Origin: Pseudomonadota bacterium
Lineage (GTDB): Bacteria > Pseudomonadota > Gammaproteobacteria > Steroidobacterales > Steroidobacteraceae
Direction of reading: 5' to 3'
DNA length: 33,638 bases
NCBI GenBank assembly: GCA_018261655.1
Contig: JAGTSG010000016.1
Location: 1-33,638 of the forward strand
The translations under genes and the position numbers were made by a program. The notes beneath the pieces are model-generated. The model was not told the DNA's origin. It searched no databases and saw only the letters and a list, made by a program, of their open reading frames with translations. How positions within the stretch are numbered: position 1 is the stretch's first letter; every line of letters starts with the position of its first letter. Shown here piece by piece: positions 15,874-24,490 of the stretch.

Positions 15874-17957
15874 ACCTTGCCGTAACGGGTCCCGGCGCCG
15901 ATCCAGCGCCGCTTGAGGGGTGCAATGTTATCCGTATGTCGCTCGAGCATCATCTCCGCCGCGCGATGGACCCTCGGCAGCAGGTCCGCGTCCCGCATCA
16001 GGTCGGCCACCTTCAGCTGCATCAGTCCGGTCTGGCGGGTACCGAGCAGCTCGCCCGGGCCGCGCAGTTCGAGGTCCCGGCGCGCGACCTCGAAGCCGTC
16101 GGTCGTCTCCCGCATGACCTTGAGCCGCTCCCGTGCCGTCTCCGACAGCGGCGCGCGGTACATCAGCACGCAGCTGCTGGCGTGCTCGCCACGGCCGACG
16201 CGCCCGCGCAGCTGGTGCAGCTGCGCAAGCCCCATGCGCTCGGCGTTCTCGATCACCATCAGGCTCGCATTCGGGACGTCCACGCCCACCTCGATGACCG
16301 TCGTCGCGACCAGCAGCCCGATCGCGCCGGCCTTGAAGCGGGCCATGGTCCGCTCCTTCCCGGCGGCAGGCATGCGGCCGTGCACCAGCGCGACCTGGAT
16401 GCCGGGCAGCGCCTCGGCCAGCACGGCCGCGGTGTCCTCCGCCGCCTGGGCCTCGAGCACGTCGGACTCCTCGATCAGCGGGCAGACCCAGTAGGCCTGG
16501 CGGCCCTCGCGCACGGCGGAATGGATGCGCTCCACGACTTCGGCGCGCCGCGAGTCCGGCAGAACGACCGTCGTGACCGGGGTGCGCCCGGGCGGCAGCT
16601 CGTCGATGACCGACACGTCGAGGTCCGCGTAGGCGGTCATGGCGAGCGTGCGCGGGATGGGCGTGGCAGTCATGATCAGCTGGTGCGGGAAGCGGCCCTC
16701 ACAGACGCCCTTTTCCCGCAGCGCCAGCCGCTGGTGGACGCCGAAGCGGTGCTGCTCGTCCACGACAACGAGCGCGAGGCGCGCGAAACGCACGCCCTCC
16801 TGGAAGAGCGCATGCGTGCCGACGACGACCGGCAGCTCGCCGCGCTGGATGCGGCCGAGCGCCAGCTGCCGCGCCTTGCCGGTCAGCTTGCCCGAGAGGA
16901 AGCCCACCTCGGCGCCGAGTGGCTCGAGCCAGCGCTGGAAGTTCTGCCAGTGCTGCTCCGCCAGCAGTTCAGTCGGCGCCATCAGCGCCGCCTGGCAGCC
17001 GGCCTCGACGGCGCGCAGCGCGGCGAGCGCGGCGACCACCGTCTTGCCGGAGCCCACGTCGCCCTGCACGAGCCTCAGCATCGGGTGCGCCTGCTGCATG
17101 TCCGCCCGCAGCTCCGCGCGGACGCGCTGCTGCGCGGCCGTCAGCGAGAACGGCAGCGACGCGAGCAGCCGTTCCTCCAGCTGGCCCGGCACGGTGAGCG
17201 GCCAGGCCGGGTCGCGCCTCAGTTCACGGCGCAGCTGCCGCAGCGACAGCTGGTGGGCCAGCAACTCCTCGAAGGCGAGCCGGCGCTGCGCGGGGTGCCG
17301 TCCTGCGGCCAGCAGGTCCTGCGGCGCGTCGGGCGGCGGACGGTGCACGTACTCGAGCGCGGCGGCGAGTGGCGGCAGGCCGAGGTCGGCGAGCAGCTCG
17401 GGCGGCAACCAGTCGCGCACGCTCTGCGTCGCGGCTTCCTTGAGCGCCTGCGCCGTCAGGACCCGCAGCCGCCCCTGCTGCACGCCCTCGGTCGAGGGAT
17501 AGACGGGCGTCAGCACGTCCTCCACCGCCTGCGCGTCGCCGCGGTCGGCGCGCCGGTATTCCGGATGGACGATCTCGAGACCCATCGGGCCTCGCCGGAC
17601 CTCGCCGAAGCACTTGAGCCGGACGCCGCGCTGCAGCTGCTCCTGCTGCGCGCCGGAGAAGTGGAAGAAGCGCAGCGTCAGGAAGCCCGTGCCGTCGGCA
17701 AGCCGCAGCAGCAGGACGCGCTTCTTGCGGAAGACGACCTCGGCCAGCTGCACCTCGCCCTCGACGACGGCGCGGTCGCCGGGCCTGAGCGAGCCGATGG
17801 GCACGACCCGGGTCCGGTCCTCGTAGCGCAGCGGGAGCAGGAACAGCAGGTCCTGGACGGTCTCGACGCCGAGCCGGCCGAGCTTCTGCGCCAGCGAGAA
17901 GCCGACGCCCTTGAGGGCCGTGACCGGGCGCGACTCGCCGGAGGGGTCAGGCCCCAC
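15870..17957 (-). CDS. recG: ATP-dependent DNA helicase RecG
   Basis: Branch migration helicase for stalled forks and recombination intermediates. It has an N-terminal wedge (TALKGVGFSLAQKLGRLG, then PLRYEDRT), Walker A GDVGSGKTVVA, the DEAH-like VVDEQHRFGV, MTATPIPRTL, and C-terminal LVATTVIEVGVDVPNA and QLRGRVGRG. I choose the GTG at 17957 (695 residues; E. coli has 693), preceded by AGGGGG and five bases. It gives Met-Gly-Pro-Asp-Pro, the same start as bioF. An in-frame ATG at 17999 (709 residues) lies in the repeat loop without a ribosome binding site. Function is certain; the start is probable. Confidence 0.96.
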   Translation of the reverse strand: MGPDPSGESRPVTALKGVGFSLAQKLGRLGVETVQDLLFLLPLRYEDRTRVVPIGSLRPGDRAVVEGEVQLAEVVFRKKRVLLLRLADGTGFLTLRFFHFSGAQQEQLQRGVRLKCFGEVRRGPMGLEIVHPEYRRADRGDAQAVEDVLTPVYPSTEGVQQGRLRVLTAQALKEAATQSVRDWLPPELLADLGLPPLAAALEYVHRPPPDAPQDLLAAGRHPAQRRLAFEELLAHQLSLRQLRRELRRDPAWPLTVPGQLEERLLASLPFSLTAAQQRVRAELRADMQQAHPMLRLVQGDVGSGKTVVAALAALRAVEAGCQAALMAPTELLAEQHWQNFQRWLEPLGAEVGFLSGKLTGKARQLALGRIQRGELPVVVGTHALFQEGVRFARLALVVVDEQHRFGVHQRLALREKGVCEGRFPHQLIMTATPIPRTLAMTAYADLDVSVIDELPPGRTPVTTVVLPDSRRAEVVERIHSAVREGRQAYWVCPLIEESDVLEAQAAEDTAAVLAEALPGIQVALVHGRMPAAGKERTMARFKAGAIGLLVATTVIEVGVDVPNASLMVIENAERMGLAQLHQLRGRVGRGEHASSCVLMYRAPLSETARERLKVMRETTDGFEVARRDLELRGPGELLGTRQTGLMQLKVADLMRDADLLPRVHRAAEMMLERHTDNIAPLKRRWIGAGTRYGKV

Positions 17958-18027
17958 ACTGGCCCCCTGCTGGCGCGAGCTTGGCGTCGGGCGTTGCATC
18001 CGCGCGGGCCAGTGTGGGGCCTGCCCC
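17943..18027. repeat. REP/BIME-like element D at the ridA/recG junction
   Basis: An 85-bp inverted repeat with long arms: GGGGTCAGGCCCC (17943-17955) plus ACACTGGCCCC on the left, and GGGCCAGTGT (18006-18015) plus GGGGCCTGCCCC on the right. The arms match over about 22 bp with one mismatch or gap. It begins just after the ridA stop and holds the probable recG start (17955-17957). Confidence 0.88.
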
Positions 18028-18031
18028 CCCT

Positions 18032-18412
18032 TCAGAGGACAAGGACGCAGTCCACCTCGACTTGCGCGCCCCTTGGCAGCGAAGCGACGCCGATGGTGAC
18101 CCGGGCCGGATAGGGCTCCATGAAATACTCTGCCATGACCGCGTTGACGACCGGGAACTGGCCGAGGTCCACGAGGTAGATCGTCACCCGCACCGCGTCG
18201 TCGAGCGACGCGCCGGCCGCGGCCGCGACGGCCCGGAGGTTCTCGAAGACGCGCCGCGCCTGGGCCTCGAAGTCGCCACCGATGAGCTCGCCGGTGGCCG
18301 GGTCCAGGGGGATCTGCCCGGAGAGGTACACGGTGTCGCCGGCCCGCACGGCTTGTGAATAGGGGCCGATGGCCTTCGGGGCGCGGTCGGTGGCGATGAC
18401 GTGTCGATTCAT
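18032..18412 (-). CDS. ridA: RidA family enamine/imine deaminase
   Basis: A 126-residue trimeric enzyme (YjgF/YER057c/UK114) that hydrolyses reactive 2-aminoacrylate-type enamines produced by PLP enzymes. [44 protein letters not shown] and [13 protein letters not shown] are all typical, including the substrate-binding arginine of PARxxxxV. The ATG at 18412 overlaps the spoT stop (ATGA). RidA lying between spoT and recG is common in gammaproteobacteria. The end of the gene abuts repeat element D. Confidence 0.95.
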   Translation of the reverse strand: MNRHVIATDRAPKAIGPYSQAVRAGDTVYLSGQIPLDPATGELIGGDFEAQARRVFENLRAVAAAAGASLDDAVRVTIYLVDLGQFPVVNAVMAEYFMEPYPARVTIGVASLPRGAQVEVDCVLVL

Positions 18413-20559
18413 GCGAGGGTCCTCTCCACGCCCAGCACGTCCGGCATGGTCTTGATCGCGCGGATCACGCGCGCGAGGTGGGCGCGGTCGCGCACCTCGA
18501 CTTCGAGCGTGATCACCGAGGTTTCGTCGCCCTCGGCCGTGACGTTGACGTGGTCGATGTTGGTCTCCTGCGCCGCGATCTGCGCCGCGACCTGGGCCAG
18601 CACGCCCATGCGGTTCGACACGTGGACCTTGATCTCGGAGCTGAAGGTGCGGTTGGGCTGCTTCTCCCAGACCGCGGGAATCCACTTCTCCGGCTGCTTG
18701 CGGAAGCCCGACACGTTCCCGCAGTTGTCGCGGTGGATCACGACGCCGCGCCCGCTCGACAGGTAGGCGACGATCGCGTCGGGCGGCACCGGGAAGCAGC
18801 ACCGGGCATAGGAGACGACGAGGCCCTCCGTGCCCGCGATGGACACCGGCGCCTGCGGTCCCTCCCGCGGCATGTCGGCCTCGCGCGGCAGCAGGCGCCG
18901 CGCGACCAGCGGCGCCGGGCGCTCGCCGAGCCCGATCTTCTCCAGCAGGTCGTGCCCGTCCCTGAGGCCGAGCGCCACGGCCACCTGGTCCAGCCGTCCC
19001 GCGGGCAGCGAGCGCAGCGAGAGCCTGAATTCCTCCAGCGCCTGGTTCAGCAGCCGCGTGCCGAAGTCCACGGCCTCGCCGCGCTTCAGTCCCTTGAGGT
19101 ACTGGCGGATCGCGGCGCGCGCCTTGGCGGAGACCACGAAACTCGCCCAGACCGGGTTCGGCTGCGCGCCCTTCGCGGTGATGATCTCGACCGTCTGCCC
19201 GTTCCTGAGCACGGTGCGCAGCGGCACCAGGCGGCGGTCCACCTTGGCTGCGACGCAGTGGTTGCCGACGACGGTGTGCACGGCATAGGCGAAGTCCACG
19301 CAGGTCCCGCCCCGTGGCAGCCGCATGATGTCGCCCTTCGGCGTGAACACATAGACCTTGTCCGGGAACAGGTCCAGCCTGACGTTCTCGAGGACCTCCT
19401 CCGCCGACGCGTCCTGCAGCTGCGCGACGTTCTTGAGCCACTCGCGGGCGCGCTCCTGGCGGGCGGCGCCCTCGGTCTCGCCGGTCTTGTAGGTCCAGTG
19501 CGCGGCGATGCCGGACTCGGCCATCTCGTGCATCTCGCGGGTGCGGATCTGCATCTCCAGCGGCATGCCGTTCGGCCCGAACAGGGTCGTGTGCAGCGAC
19601 TGGTAGCCGTTCACGCGGGGGATGGCGATGTAGTCCTTGAACCGGCCCGGCATCGGGCGGTACAGGCCGTGCGCCAGCCCCAGCACCCGGTAGCACTCGT
19701 CCACGGTGCCGACGACGACGCGCACGCCGAACACGTCGATGACCTCGCTCAGCGCGACCTTCTTGCGCCGCATCTTGGCGTAGACGCTGAACAGGTGCTT
19801 CTCGCGCGCCTCGACCTCGCCCTCGATGCCGGCGCGCTTGAGCGCCTGCCGCAGGTTGCTGGTGATCTTCGGCAGGAACTCCTTCTGGCTGCCGCGCGAG
19901 CGCTTCAACTCGCGCTCGATCACCCGGTAGCGCTTCGGGTACAGCGCCTTGAACCCCAGCTCCTCGAGCTCGAGCTTGATCGAGTGGATGCCGAGGCGGT
20001 TGGCGATCGGCGCGTAGATGTCGAGCGTCTCGCGTGCCACCAGCCGCCGCTTCGCGGGCGGCATGGCCCCGAGCGTCCGCATGTTGTGCACGCGGTCGGC
20101 CAGCTTGACCATGATCACGCGGATGTCGCGCACCATGGCGAGCAGCATCTTTCGGAAGCTCTCGGCCTGCGCTTCCTGGCGGTTCTTGAACTGGATCTGG
20201 TCGAGCTTGGTGACGCCGTCGACGATGTCGGCGATCTCTTTGCCGAAGCGCTCGGTGATGGCCTCGTTGGAGACGCCGGTGTCCTCGACCACGTCGTGCA
20301 GGATGGCGGCGGCGACGGTGGCGCCGTCCATGCGCAGGTCGGCGAGGATGTCCGCGACCGCGACCGGGTGGGTGATGTAGGGCTCGCCGGAGCGGCGCTT
20401 CTGTCCCTTGTGGGCCTGCTCGGCGGAGTCGTAGGCCTCGCGCACCCGCTCCACCTGGTCAGGGGGCAGGTAGCTCTCGAGCTTGGAGATGAGCTGGGCG
20501 ATCCCGGGAGCACGCCTGCCGCCCGGCAACAGACCCAGCAGGGTGGAGGCGTAGCTCAT
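18409..20559 (-). CDS. spoT: Bifunctional (p)ppGpp synthetase/hydrolase
   Basis: Stringent response enzyme of 716 residues. An HD hydrolase domain comes first ([30 protein letters not shown]), then a RelA/SpoT synthetase domain ([33 protein letters not shown]), a TGS domain ([20 protein letters not shown]) and a C-terminal ACT domain. The hydrolase histidines and the RFKD signature, rather than the EFDD of RelA, fit SpoT. It follows rpoZ after 19 bp. That gap, CCCCGGGGCAGCCCGCCCC, has no clear ribosome binding site. Confidence 0.97.
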   Translation of the reverse strand: MSYASTLLGLLPGGRRAPGIAQLISKLESYLPPDQVERVREAYDSAEQAHKGQKRRSGEPYITHPVAVADILADLRMDGATVAAAILHDVVEDTGVSNEAITERFGKEIADIVDGVTKLDQIQFKNRQEAQAESFRKMLLAMVRDIRVIMVKLADRVHNMRTLGAMPPAKRRLVARETLDIYAPIANRLGIHSIKLELEELGFKALYPKRYRVIERELKRSRGSQKEFLPKITSNLRQALKRAGIEGEVEAREKHLFSVYAKMRRKKVALSEVIDVFGVRVVVGTVDECYRVLGLAHGLYRPMPGRFKDYIAIPRVNGYQSLHTTLFGPNGMPLEMQIRTREMHEMAESGIAAHWTYKTGETEGAARQERAREWLKNVAQLQDASAEEVLENVRLDLFPDKVYVFTPKGDIMRLPRGGTCVDFAYAVHTVVGNHCVAAKVDRRLVPLRTVLRNGQTVEIITAKGAQPNPVWASFVVSAKARAAIRQYLKGLKRGEAVDFGTRLLNQALEEFRLSLRSLPAGRLDQVAVALGLRDGHDLLEKIGLGERPAPLVARRLLPREADMPREGPQAPVSIAGTEGLVVSYARCCFPVPPDAIVAYLSSGRGVVIHRDNCGNVSGFRKQPEKWIPAVWEKQPNRTFSSEIKVHVSNRMGVLAQVAAQIAAQETNIDHVNVTAEGDETSVITLEVEVRDRAHLARVIRAIKTMPDVLGVERTLA

Positions 20560-20578
20560 GGGGCGGGCTGCCCCGGGG

Positions 20579-20872
20579 TCAGTCTCCCAGGCCCAGCTGC
20601 GGCGCGCGGAACTCGGCGGCCAGGTCGAGCGGGTTGTCCGGGATCAGTTCCGGCTCCGGCTCCGGCTCGGGGTCCGGCTCGTCGAGCAGCTCGAGCCCGA
20701 CCTGCCCCGCCGCGATCTCGCGCAATGCCACGACCGTCGGCTTGTCGTTCTCCCAGTCGACCCGGGCCTCGGCGCCGTTGGCGAGCTGGCGCGAGCGCTT
20801 CGCGGCCAGGAGGACGAGGTCGAACAGGTTGTCGACGTTCTGCAGGCAATCTTCGACGGTGATGCGGGCCAT
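20579..20872 (-). CDS. rpoZ: RNA polymerase omega subunit
   Basis: A 97-residue Rpo[31 protein letters not shown] and the following [17 protein letters not shown] are near-invariant in the family. The C-terminal half contains an acidic, low-complexity Glu-Pro repeat ([12 protein letters not shown]) from a short tandem GGCTCC-type DNA repeat, longer than in most homologues. It lies between gmk (85-bp gap) and spoT (19-bp gap), the standard order. Omega assists RNA polymerase assembly and contributes to the ppGpp site. Confidence 0.97.
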   Translation of the reverse strand: MARITVEDCLQNVDNLFDLVLLAAKRSRQLANGAEARVDWENDKPTVVALREIAAGQVGLELLDEPDPEPEPEPELIPDNPLDLAAEFRAPQLGLGD

Positions 20873-20957
20873 GGGAAAACCGATGAAAGTCAGCCAAATG
20901 GCCCAACAGGATAGCCGAAAGGCGGGGTCCCGGCCAGCGGCGGCTGGCAGGGCCTCC

Positions 20958-21587
20958 TCAGCCGAGCAGGCCGGCGGCGAACGCCCCCAGCCCGGGCCGG
21001 TCGCTGCGCAGGGCCTCGCCCTGGCCGTGGACGATGGCCGTCAGCGCCTCGAGCGCCTGGGCGAAGTCGTCGTTGACCACGACGTAGCGGAACTCGGCCC
21101 AGTGGGACATCTCCTCGACCGACTCGCGCAGCCGCCGCTCGATGACCTCCGGGCTGTCCGTGCGCCGGTCGCGCAGCCGCTGTTCCAGCACCGCCCGCGA
21201 CGGCGGCAGGATGAAGATGTCGACCGACTCGGAGACACGCTCACGCACCTGCCGTGCGCCCTGCCAGTCGATCTCGAGGATCAGATCCTGCCCGGCCGCG
21301 AGCGCACGGGCGACCTGGGCCCTGCCGGTGCCGTATTGATGACCGAACACCCGGGCGTGCTCGACGAAAGCGTCCTCGCGCAGCATCTGTCCGAAGCGCT
21401 GCTCGTCGATGAAATGGTAGTCGCGGCCGTCGATCTCGCTGGGCCGCCGTGGCCGCGTGGTGAAGGACACCGAAAACGTCAGTGACGGTTCCCGCGCCAT
21501 CAGTGCGCGAACGAGGCTCGTCTTGCCGGCACCCGACGGGGCCGCGACGACAAACAACCGGCCGCGCTTTTCGGATCCTGCCTGCAT
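20958..21587 (-). CDS. gmk: Guanylate kinase
   Basis: GMP to GDP kinase, 209 residues. The P-loop [10 protein letters not shown] is at residues 16-25, followed by [22 protein letters not shown] (GMP-binding site), [19 protein letters not shown] and the lid [14 protein letters not shown]. The ATG at 21587 agrees with the usual start. It is the first gene of the gmk-rpoZ-spoT-ridA-recG-ubiC-ubiA-thioredoxin-slt string. Confidence 0.97.
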   Translation of the reverse strand: MQAGSEKRGRLFVVAAPSGAGKTSLVRALMAREPSLTFSVSFTTRPRRPSEIDGRDYHFIDEQRFGQMLREDAFVEHARVFGHQYGTGRAQVARALAAGQDLILEIDWQGARQVRERVSESVDIFILPPSRAVLEQRLRDRRTDSPEVIERRLRESVEEMSHWAEFRYVVVNDDFAQALEALTAIVHGQGEALRSDRPGLGAFAAGLLG

Positions 21588-21792
21588 CGTGGGGTGGTCC
21601 GGAACAGGGCGGCAAGGATGCGCGAGTCGCCGGCCGGTGCCAAGCGGGTCCTGACCGCGTCAGGCAGGGGGCCTGGCGGCTGGGGGCTCGTCACGTTGGG
21701 GGTATCAGGGATTCGAGCGCCGGATCAGTGGACGAAGGCGTTTAGATGGCGGCAATTTCCTTCAAGATTGCTGCAATTGGGCACAGATAGCC

Positions 21793-21885
21793 TCAATATT
21801 TGCGCATCAGCCAGAGCAGCGCGGGGGTGCCGACGATCAGCAGGAAAATCGGGGTAAACAGGAAGATGTGAGTCGCGGAATTCAT
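21793..21885 (-). CDS. 30-residue single-helix membrane peptide
   Basis: This small gene is not a family I can name. The product starts MNSATHIFLFTPIFLLIVGT and ends LLWLMRKY: one transmembrane helix with a positively charged C-terminal end, so probably N-out/C-in. Support for coding is a strong ribosome binding site (AAGGAGGA, about nine bases before the ATG), an AT-rich promoter-like upstream stretch (TAAAAT in the region 21905-21925), and a clean stop. It stands alone in the gap between gmk and the rhomboid gene. Small peptides of this size often stabilise membrane complexes, but no partner is indicated here. Confidence 0.5.
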   Translation of the reverse strand: MNSATHIFLFTPIFLLIVGTPALLWLMRKY

Positions 21886-22002
21886 GTGTGGGGTCCTCCT
21901 TGGAACCCGCGCGTATTTTATTGCGGTGCACCACAACTTCCATTCGGACTCTCCGTGATTCCGTGTGAGCCGAGAACCGCGTCACAAGCGGCGGGTGGGC
22001 GG

Positions 22003-22875
22003 CTACCCGAGGGCGGCCACCCAGGCCAGGGTGAGCAGGCCGAGCGCCGTGGCCCCCGCGAGCCACTGGGGGACCGCCCGGCCCGGTGCGGGCAGGCGCA
22101 ATTGCGCCAGGACGAAGCCGGCCGCGACCCCGGCCACGAAGCCCAGCAGGTGGGCCAGCAGGTCGGTGCGCTCGCCGCTGCTCCCGGTGAAGGCGAGCAG
22201 GGCCACGCCGGCGACCAGCGGCGCGAACCTCTGCATCCAGGTCAGGGCGGCCGCCGCGCGCCGGCGCCAGGTGAACGCGGAGGTCAGGCCGAGCGCGACG
22301 AATACCGCGGTAGACGCGCCGAGGATCGAGTGCCCGGGCGGATGCAGCACCATGTCCACCGCGTTCGCCGCCCCGGCGCCGAGCAGGATCGCGAGCCACG
22401 CGACGCCGACGCCCACGAACTGTGCGGCGGGATACGCGAAGAGCACGCCGAAGGCGAGGTTGGCAAGCAGGTGTCCGAGGTCCGCGTGCAGCGTCAGTGC
22501 GGTGAAGGCGCGCCACCACTCGCCGCGCTCGAGCAGCCCGATCTCGAGCACGCCGCGATCCACCCAGCTGCGCTCGCCGAGCCGGTACAACGCCGCGCCG
22601 GTCACCGCCATCAATACCGCGGCATAGGCGACGACGCCCCAGATCGCGTGTCGGTACCGTGGCCACGACAGGGGCGCGGCCGGGCGTGCGTGGTTCTCGC
22701 GCAGGTAGCGGCCGATCTGGTCCGCGGCGCGACGGTGCTCGGCGGCGTCCACCCACAGCGTGTCGCCGTCTGCTCCCGGTTCGACGACGTGACCGATGCC
22801 CGTCGAGGTGAGCACCAGCGACCACTCGCGGGCAACGGACGCAGGCAGGCGTGAGGCGAGGAGGGCGTGGCTCAA
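22003..22875 (-). CDS. Rhomboid family intramembrane serine protease
   Basis: A 290-residue protein with a soluble N-terminal segment of ~75 residues, then about seven hydrophobic segments. Rhomboid landmarks are WWRAFTALTLHADLGHLLANLAFG (conserved W-R, and HxxxHxxxN-like HADLGHLLAN), the catalytic serine in LGASTAVF (GxS motif), and the catalytic histidine in DLLAHLLGFVAG. It cleaves transmembrane substrates within the inner membrane; substrates are unknown. The start is a TTG at 22875 with a poor ribosome binding site, so the exact N-terminus is uncertain. Confidence 0.88.
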   Translation of the reverse strand: MSHALLASRLPASVAREWSLVLTSTGIGHVVEPGADGDTLWVDAAEHRRAADQIGRYLRENHARPAAPLSWPRYRHAIWGVVAYAAVLMAVTGAALYRLGERSWVDRGVLEIGLLERGEWWRAFTALTLHADLGHLLANLAFGVLFAYPAAQFVGVGVAWLAILLGAGAANAVDMVLHPPGHSILGASTAVFVALGLTSAFTWRRRAAAALTWMQRFAPLVAGVALLAFTGSSGERTDLLAHLLGFVAGVAAGFVLAQLRLPAPGRAVPQWLAGATALGLLTLAWVAALG

Positions 22876-22933
22876 GGGAGCGACCGGTGGCGGCTGGAAG
22901 GTCCGCTATGGGGGCGGCGAGGCGCGAATCAAC

Positions 22934-23815
22934 CTAGAACGGCGCGCCGAAGACCAGGCGGTAGACCGACAGCCCTTCCCCGAAACGGTAGGCCAGCCCG
23001 ACCCGCGGCAGCGGCAGGCCCCACACGCGGACCGGCTCGGTGGTGCCCAGCGTCACGCCGATCTCCACCTGGAAGGGCAGGTCGTTCGAGCCTTCCGCGG
23101 AGCGCACGACCGGCTGCTCGGGCTGGTCGGGATACCACTCGGCGAGCAGGTACACGCCACTGTCCGCCTGCTCGCCCGCCAGGTCGAAGCCGAGCGGACG
23201 CCGTGACTCTGCGCCGGCCTCCACTTTGAGCAGGTCGGCCGTGCCCAGCGATCCGTCGAGGTCCACCCCCGCGTAGACAATGCCGGTGTAGAGCCGGCGC
23301 AGCTGGTCACCGCGTTCCCACTCGCGGTGCAGGTGAAGCGCGGCCGAGTAGAGTGTTGCGTCAGTGGCGCTGGCGGCTTCCCAGGCTCGGCCCGCCTCGA
23401 CATAGGGCAGCAGGTGCCAGTCGCCGCCGAGTTCGAAGTCGAGCTCGATGCCGCCAGCGACGCTCAGGGTGTCGAGCCGCTCCGGGATGCCGGAGTCGAT
23501 CATGTCGCGCGGCTCGAAGTCGTAAAGTCCGATCGTCACCGGTAGCCGCAGGCGGATGCCGGGACGCCCGTCCGCGGGCTCGGACAGGCGCCAGCTGACC
23601 GGCAACCGGTAGATCTGCAGCGTGCGGCCGTTCACGGCGTACACGCCGCTGCCGAGCTGCGTCGCGAACGCGAAATGCACCACGTCGGCCTCGGCTTCAC
23701 GCAATTCGGCGGCGGCCGCCGGCGTGCACGGGACGAGCACGTTGACGACGACGGCGACCGCCGCGACGGAGCGCGACACGAAGCGTCCGCGATGCGCGGT
23801 GCCGCCCGGTGTCAC
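22934..23815 (-). CDS. Probable outer-membrane beta-barrel protein
   Basis: About 293 residues. A signal peptide (SVAAVAVVVNVLVPCTPAAAA) is followed by many short alternating amphipathic strands rich in aromatic residues, ending YRFGEGLSVYRLVFGAPF with a C-terminal Phe, the classic outer-membrane barrel signature. The pattern resembles solitary autotransporter-like barrel domains (Omp_AT), but I am not certain of that family. Start candidates are GTG at 23815 (used here) and GTG at 23779, which gives a shorter signal peptide; an upstream ATG at 23920 gives an implausibly long leader. It is divergent from the small two-helix membrane protein gene. Confidence 0.65.
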   Translation of the reverse strand: MTPGGTAHRGRFVSRSVAAVAVVVNVLVPCTPAAAAELREAEADVVHFAFATQLGSGVYAVNGRTLQIYRLPVSWRLSEPADGRPGIRLRLPVTIGLYDFEPRDMIDSGIPERLDTLSVAGGIELDFELGGDWHLLPYVEAGRAWEAASATDATLYSAALHLHREWERGDQLRRLYTGIVYAGVDLDGSLGTADLLKVEAGAESRRPLGFDLAGEQADSGVYLLAEWYPDQPEQPVVRSAEGSNDLPFQVEIGVTLGTTEPVRVWGLPLPRVGLAYRFGEGLSVYRLVFGAPF

Positions 23816-24010
23816 TCGCGACCGACCCGCGGGCCGGCGACCCGGTGGCCCGGATTGATGTTGCCCAAGCAAGCCCCATGGCCCGGCGTGGTCGAGCCGG
23901 GCGAGCTGCGAGGCTAGCATCGGGGCTGGCCGCCGGGGAGACGGAGCTTTGCCCTCGTCGCCGCATGAGGGGACACTACGAGGGGATTGCCAGGACGGGA
24001 GGCCAGGCCG

Positions 24011-24376
24011 ATGCGAGCCAGGAACGAACCCGACGAAGTCACGCCATTGCCGGCGCCTCCGGCACCGCCGGCGCGCGACGCCAACCCGTGGCCCCTGCCG
24101 GAGCTGGACCGTCCGGCGATTGAGACGCCTTCTCCGCGGCGGCCCCGGCGCCGTGACGGCACGCCGGAGCCGGGGAAGGCGACGCCCCGGATCGCCGTCC
24201 TGGCGGCGTTTGCGTTGCTGGTCCTCGGGCTGGCGGCGGCGCGGATGATGGAGGGCGGGGATGCCGGCGACCTGGCCGAGGCACTGCTGCCGCTGCTGCT
24301 CCTCGTGATCTTCATCGCCTCGCGCTTTCGCCGCCGGCGGAAGCCTCCGGTAGGTGAAAGGCGAAACACGCCTTAG
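24011..24376 (+). CDS. Small membrane protein with proline-rich N-terminus
   Basis: A 121-residue protein of unknown function. Residues 1-60 are hydrophilic, Pro- and Arg-rich and probably disordered. Two hydrophobic helices follow (RIAVLAAFALLVLGLAAARM and ALLPLLLLVIFIASRF), and the protein ends in a basic RRRRK tail, so both ends should be cytoplasmic. The ATG at 24011 has GGGAGG about ten bases upstream. No family was recognised. Confidence 0.55.
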   Translation: MRARNEPDEVTPLPAPPAPPARDANPWPLPELDRPAIETPSPRRPRRRDGTPEPGKATPRIAVLAAFALLVLGLAAARMMEGGDAGDLAEALLPLLLLVIFIASRFRRRRKPPVGERRNTP

Positions 24377-24379
24377 GCG

Positions 24380-24391
24380 GCGCTTAAGCGC
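24380..24391. promoter_or_regulatory. 12-bp perfect palindrome GCGCTTAAGCGC
   Basis: The palindrome lies four bases after the stop of the small membrane protein gene and about 100 bp before the next start. It could be part of a terminator or an operator for the downstream beta-barrel gene. No flanking T-tract was seen. Confidence 0.3.
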
Positions 24392-24490
24392 GACGCGGTT
24401 AGCTGCGTCAACGCCCCCTGCGCGCACGCGTTGAGGGGCAGTGAACGTCCGGCTCCGCCCGTCCCCGGCCGGCCCGCAGGAGGACCCACG

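Noticed and set aside
15936-18113. Long plus-strand open frame (725 codons) opposite recG
   Set aside because: Same reason: antisense to a complete RecG, low-complexity His/Arg/Gln composition and no recognisable domain.
18478-20862. Long plus-strand open frame (794 codons) opposite spoT and rpoZ
   Set aside because: Composition is Arg/His/Ala/Val-rich without domains. It is a high-GC antisense shadow of well-identified genes.
21588-21792. GCAAT/ATTGC inverted repeat upstream of gmk as a regulatory site
   Set aside because: Only 5-bp arms with a 10-nt loop. No other support was found in this short gap.
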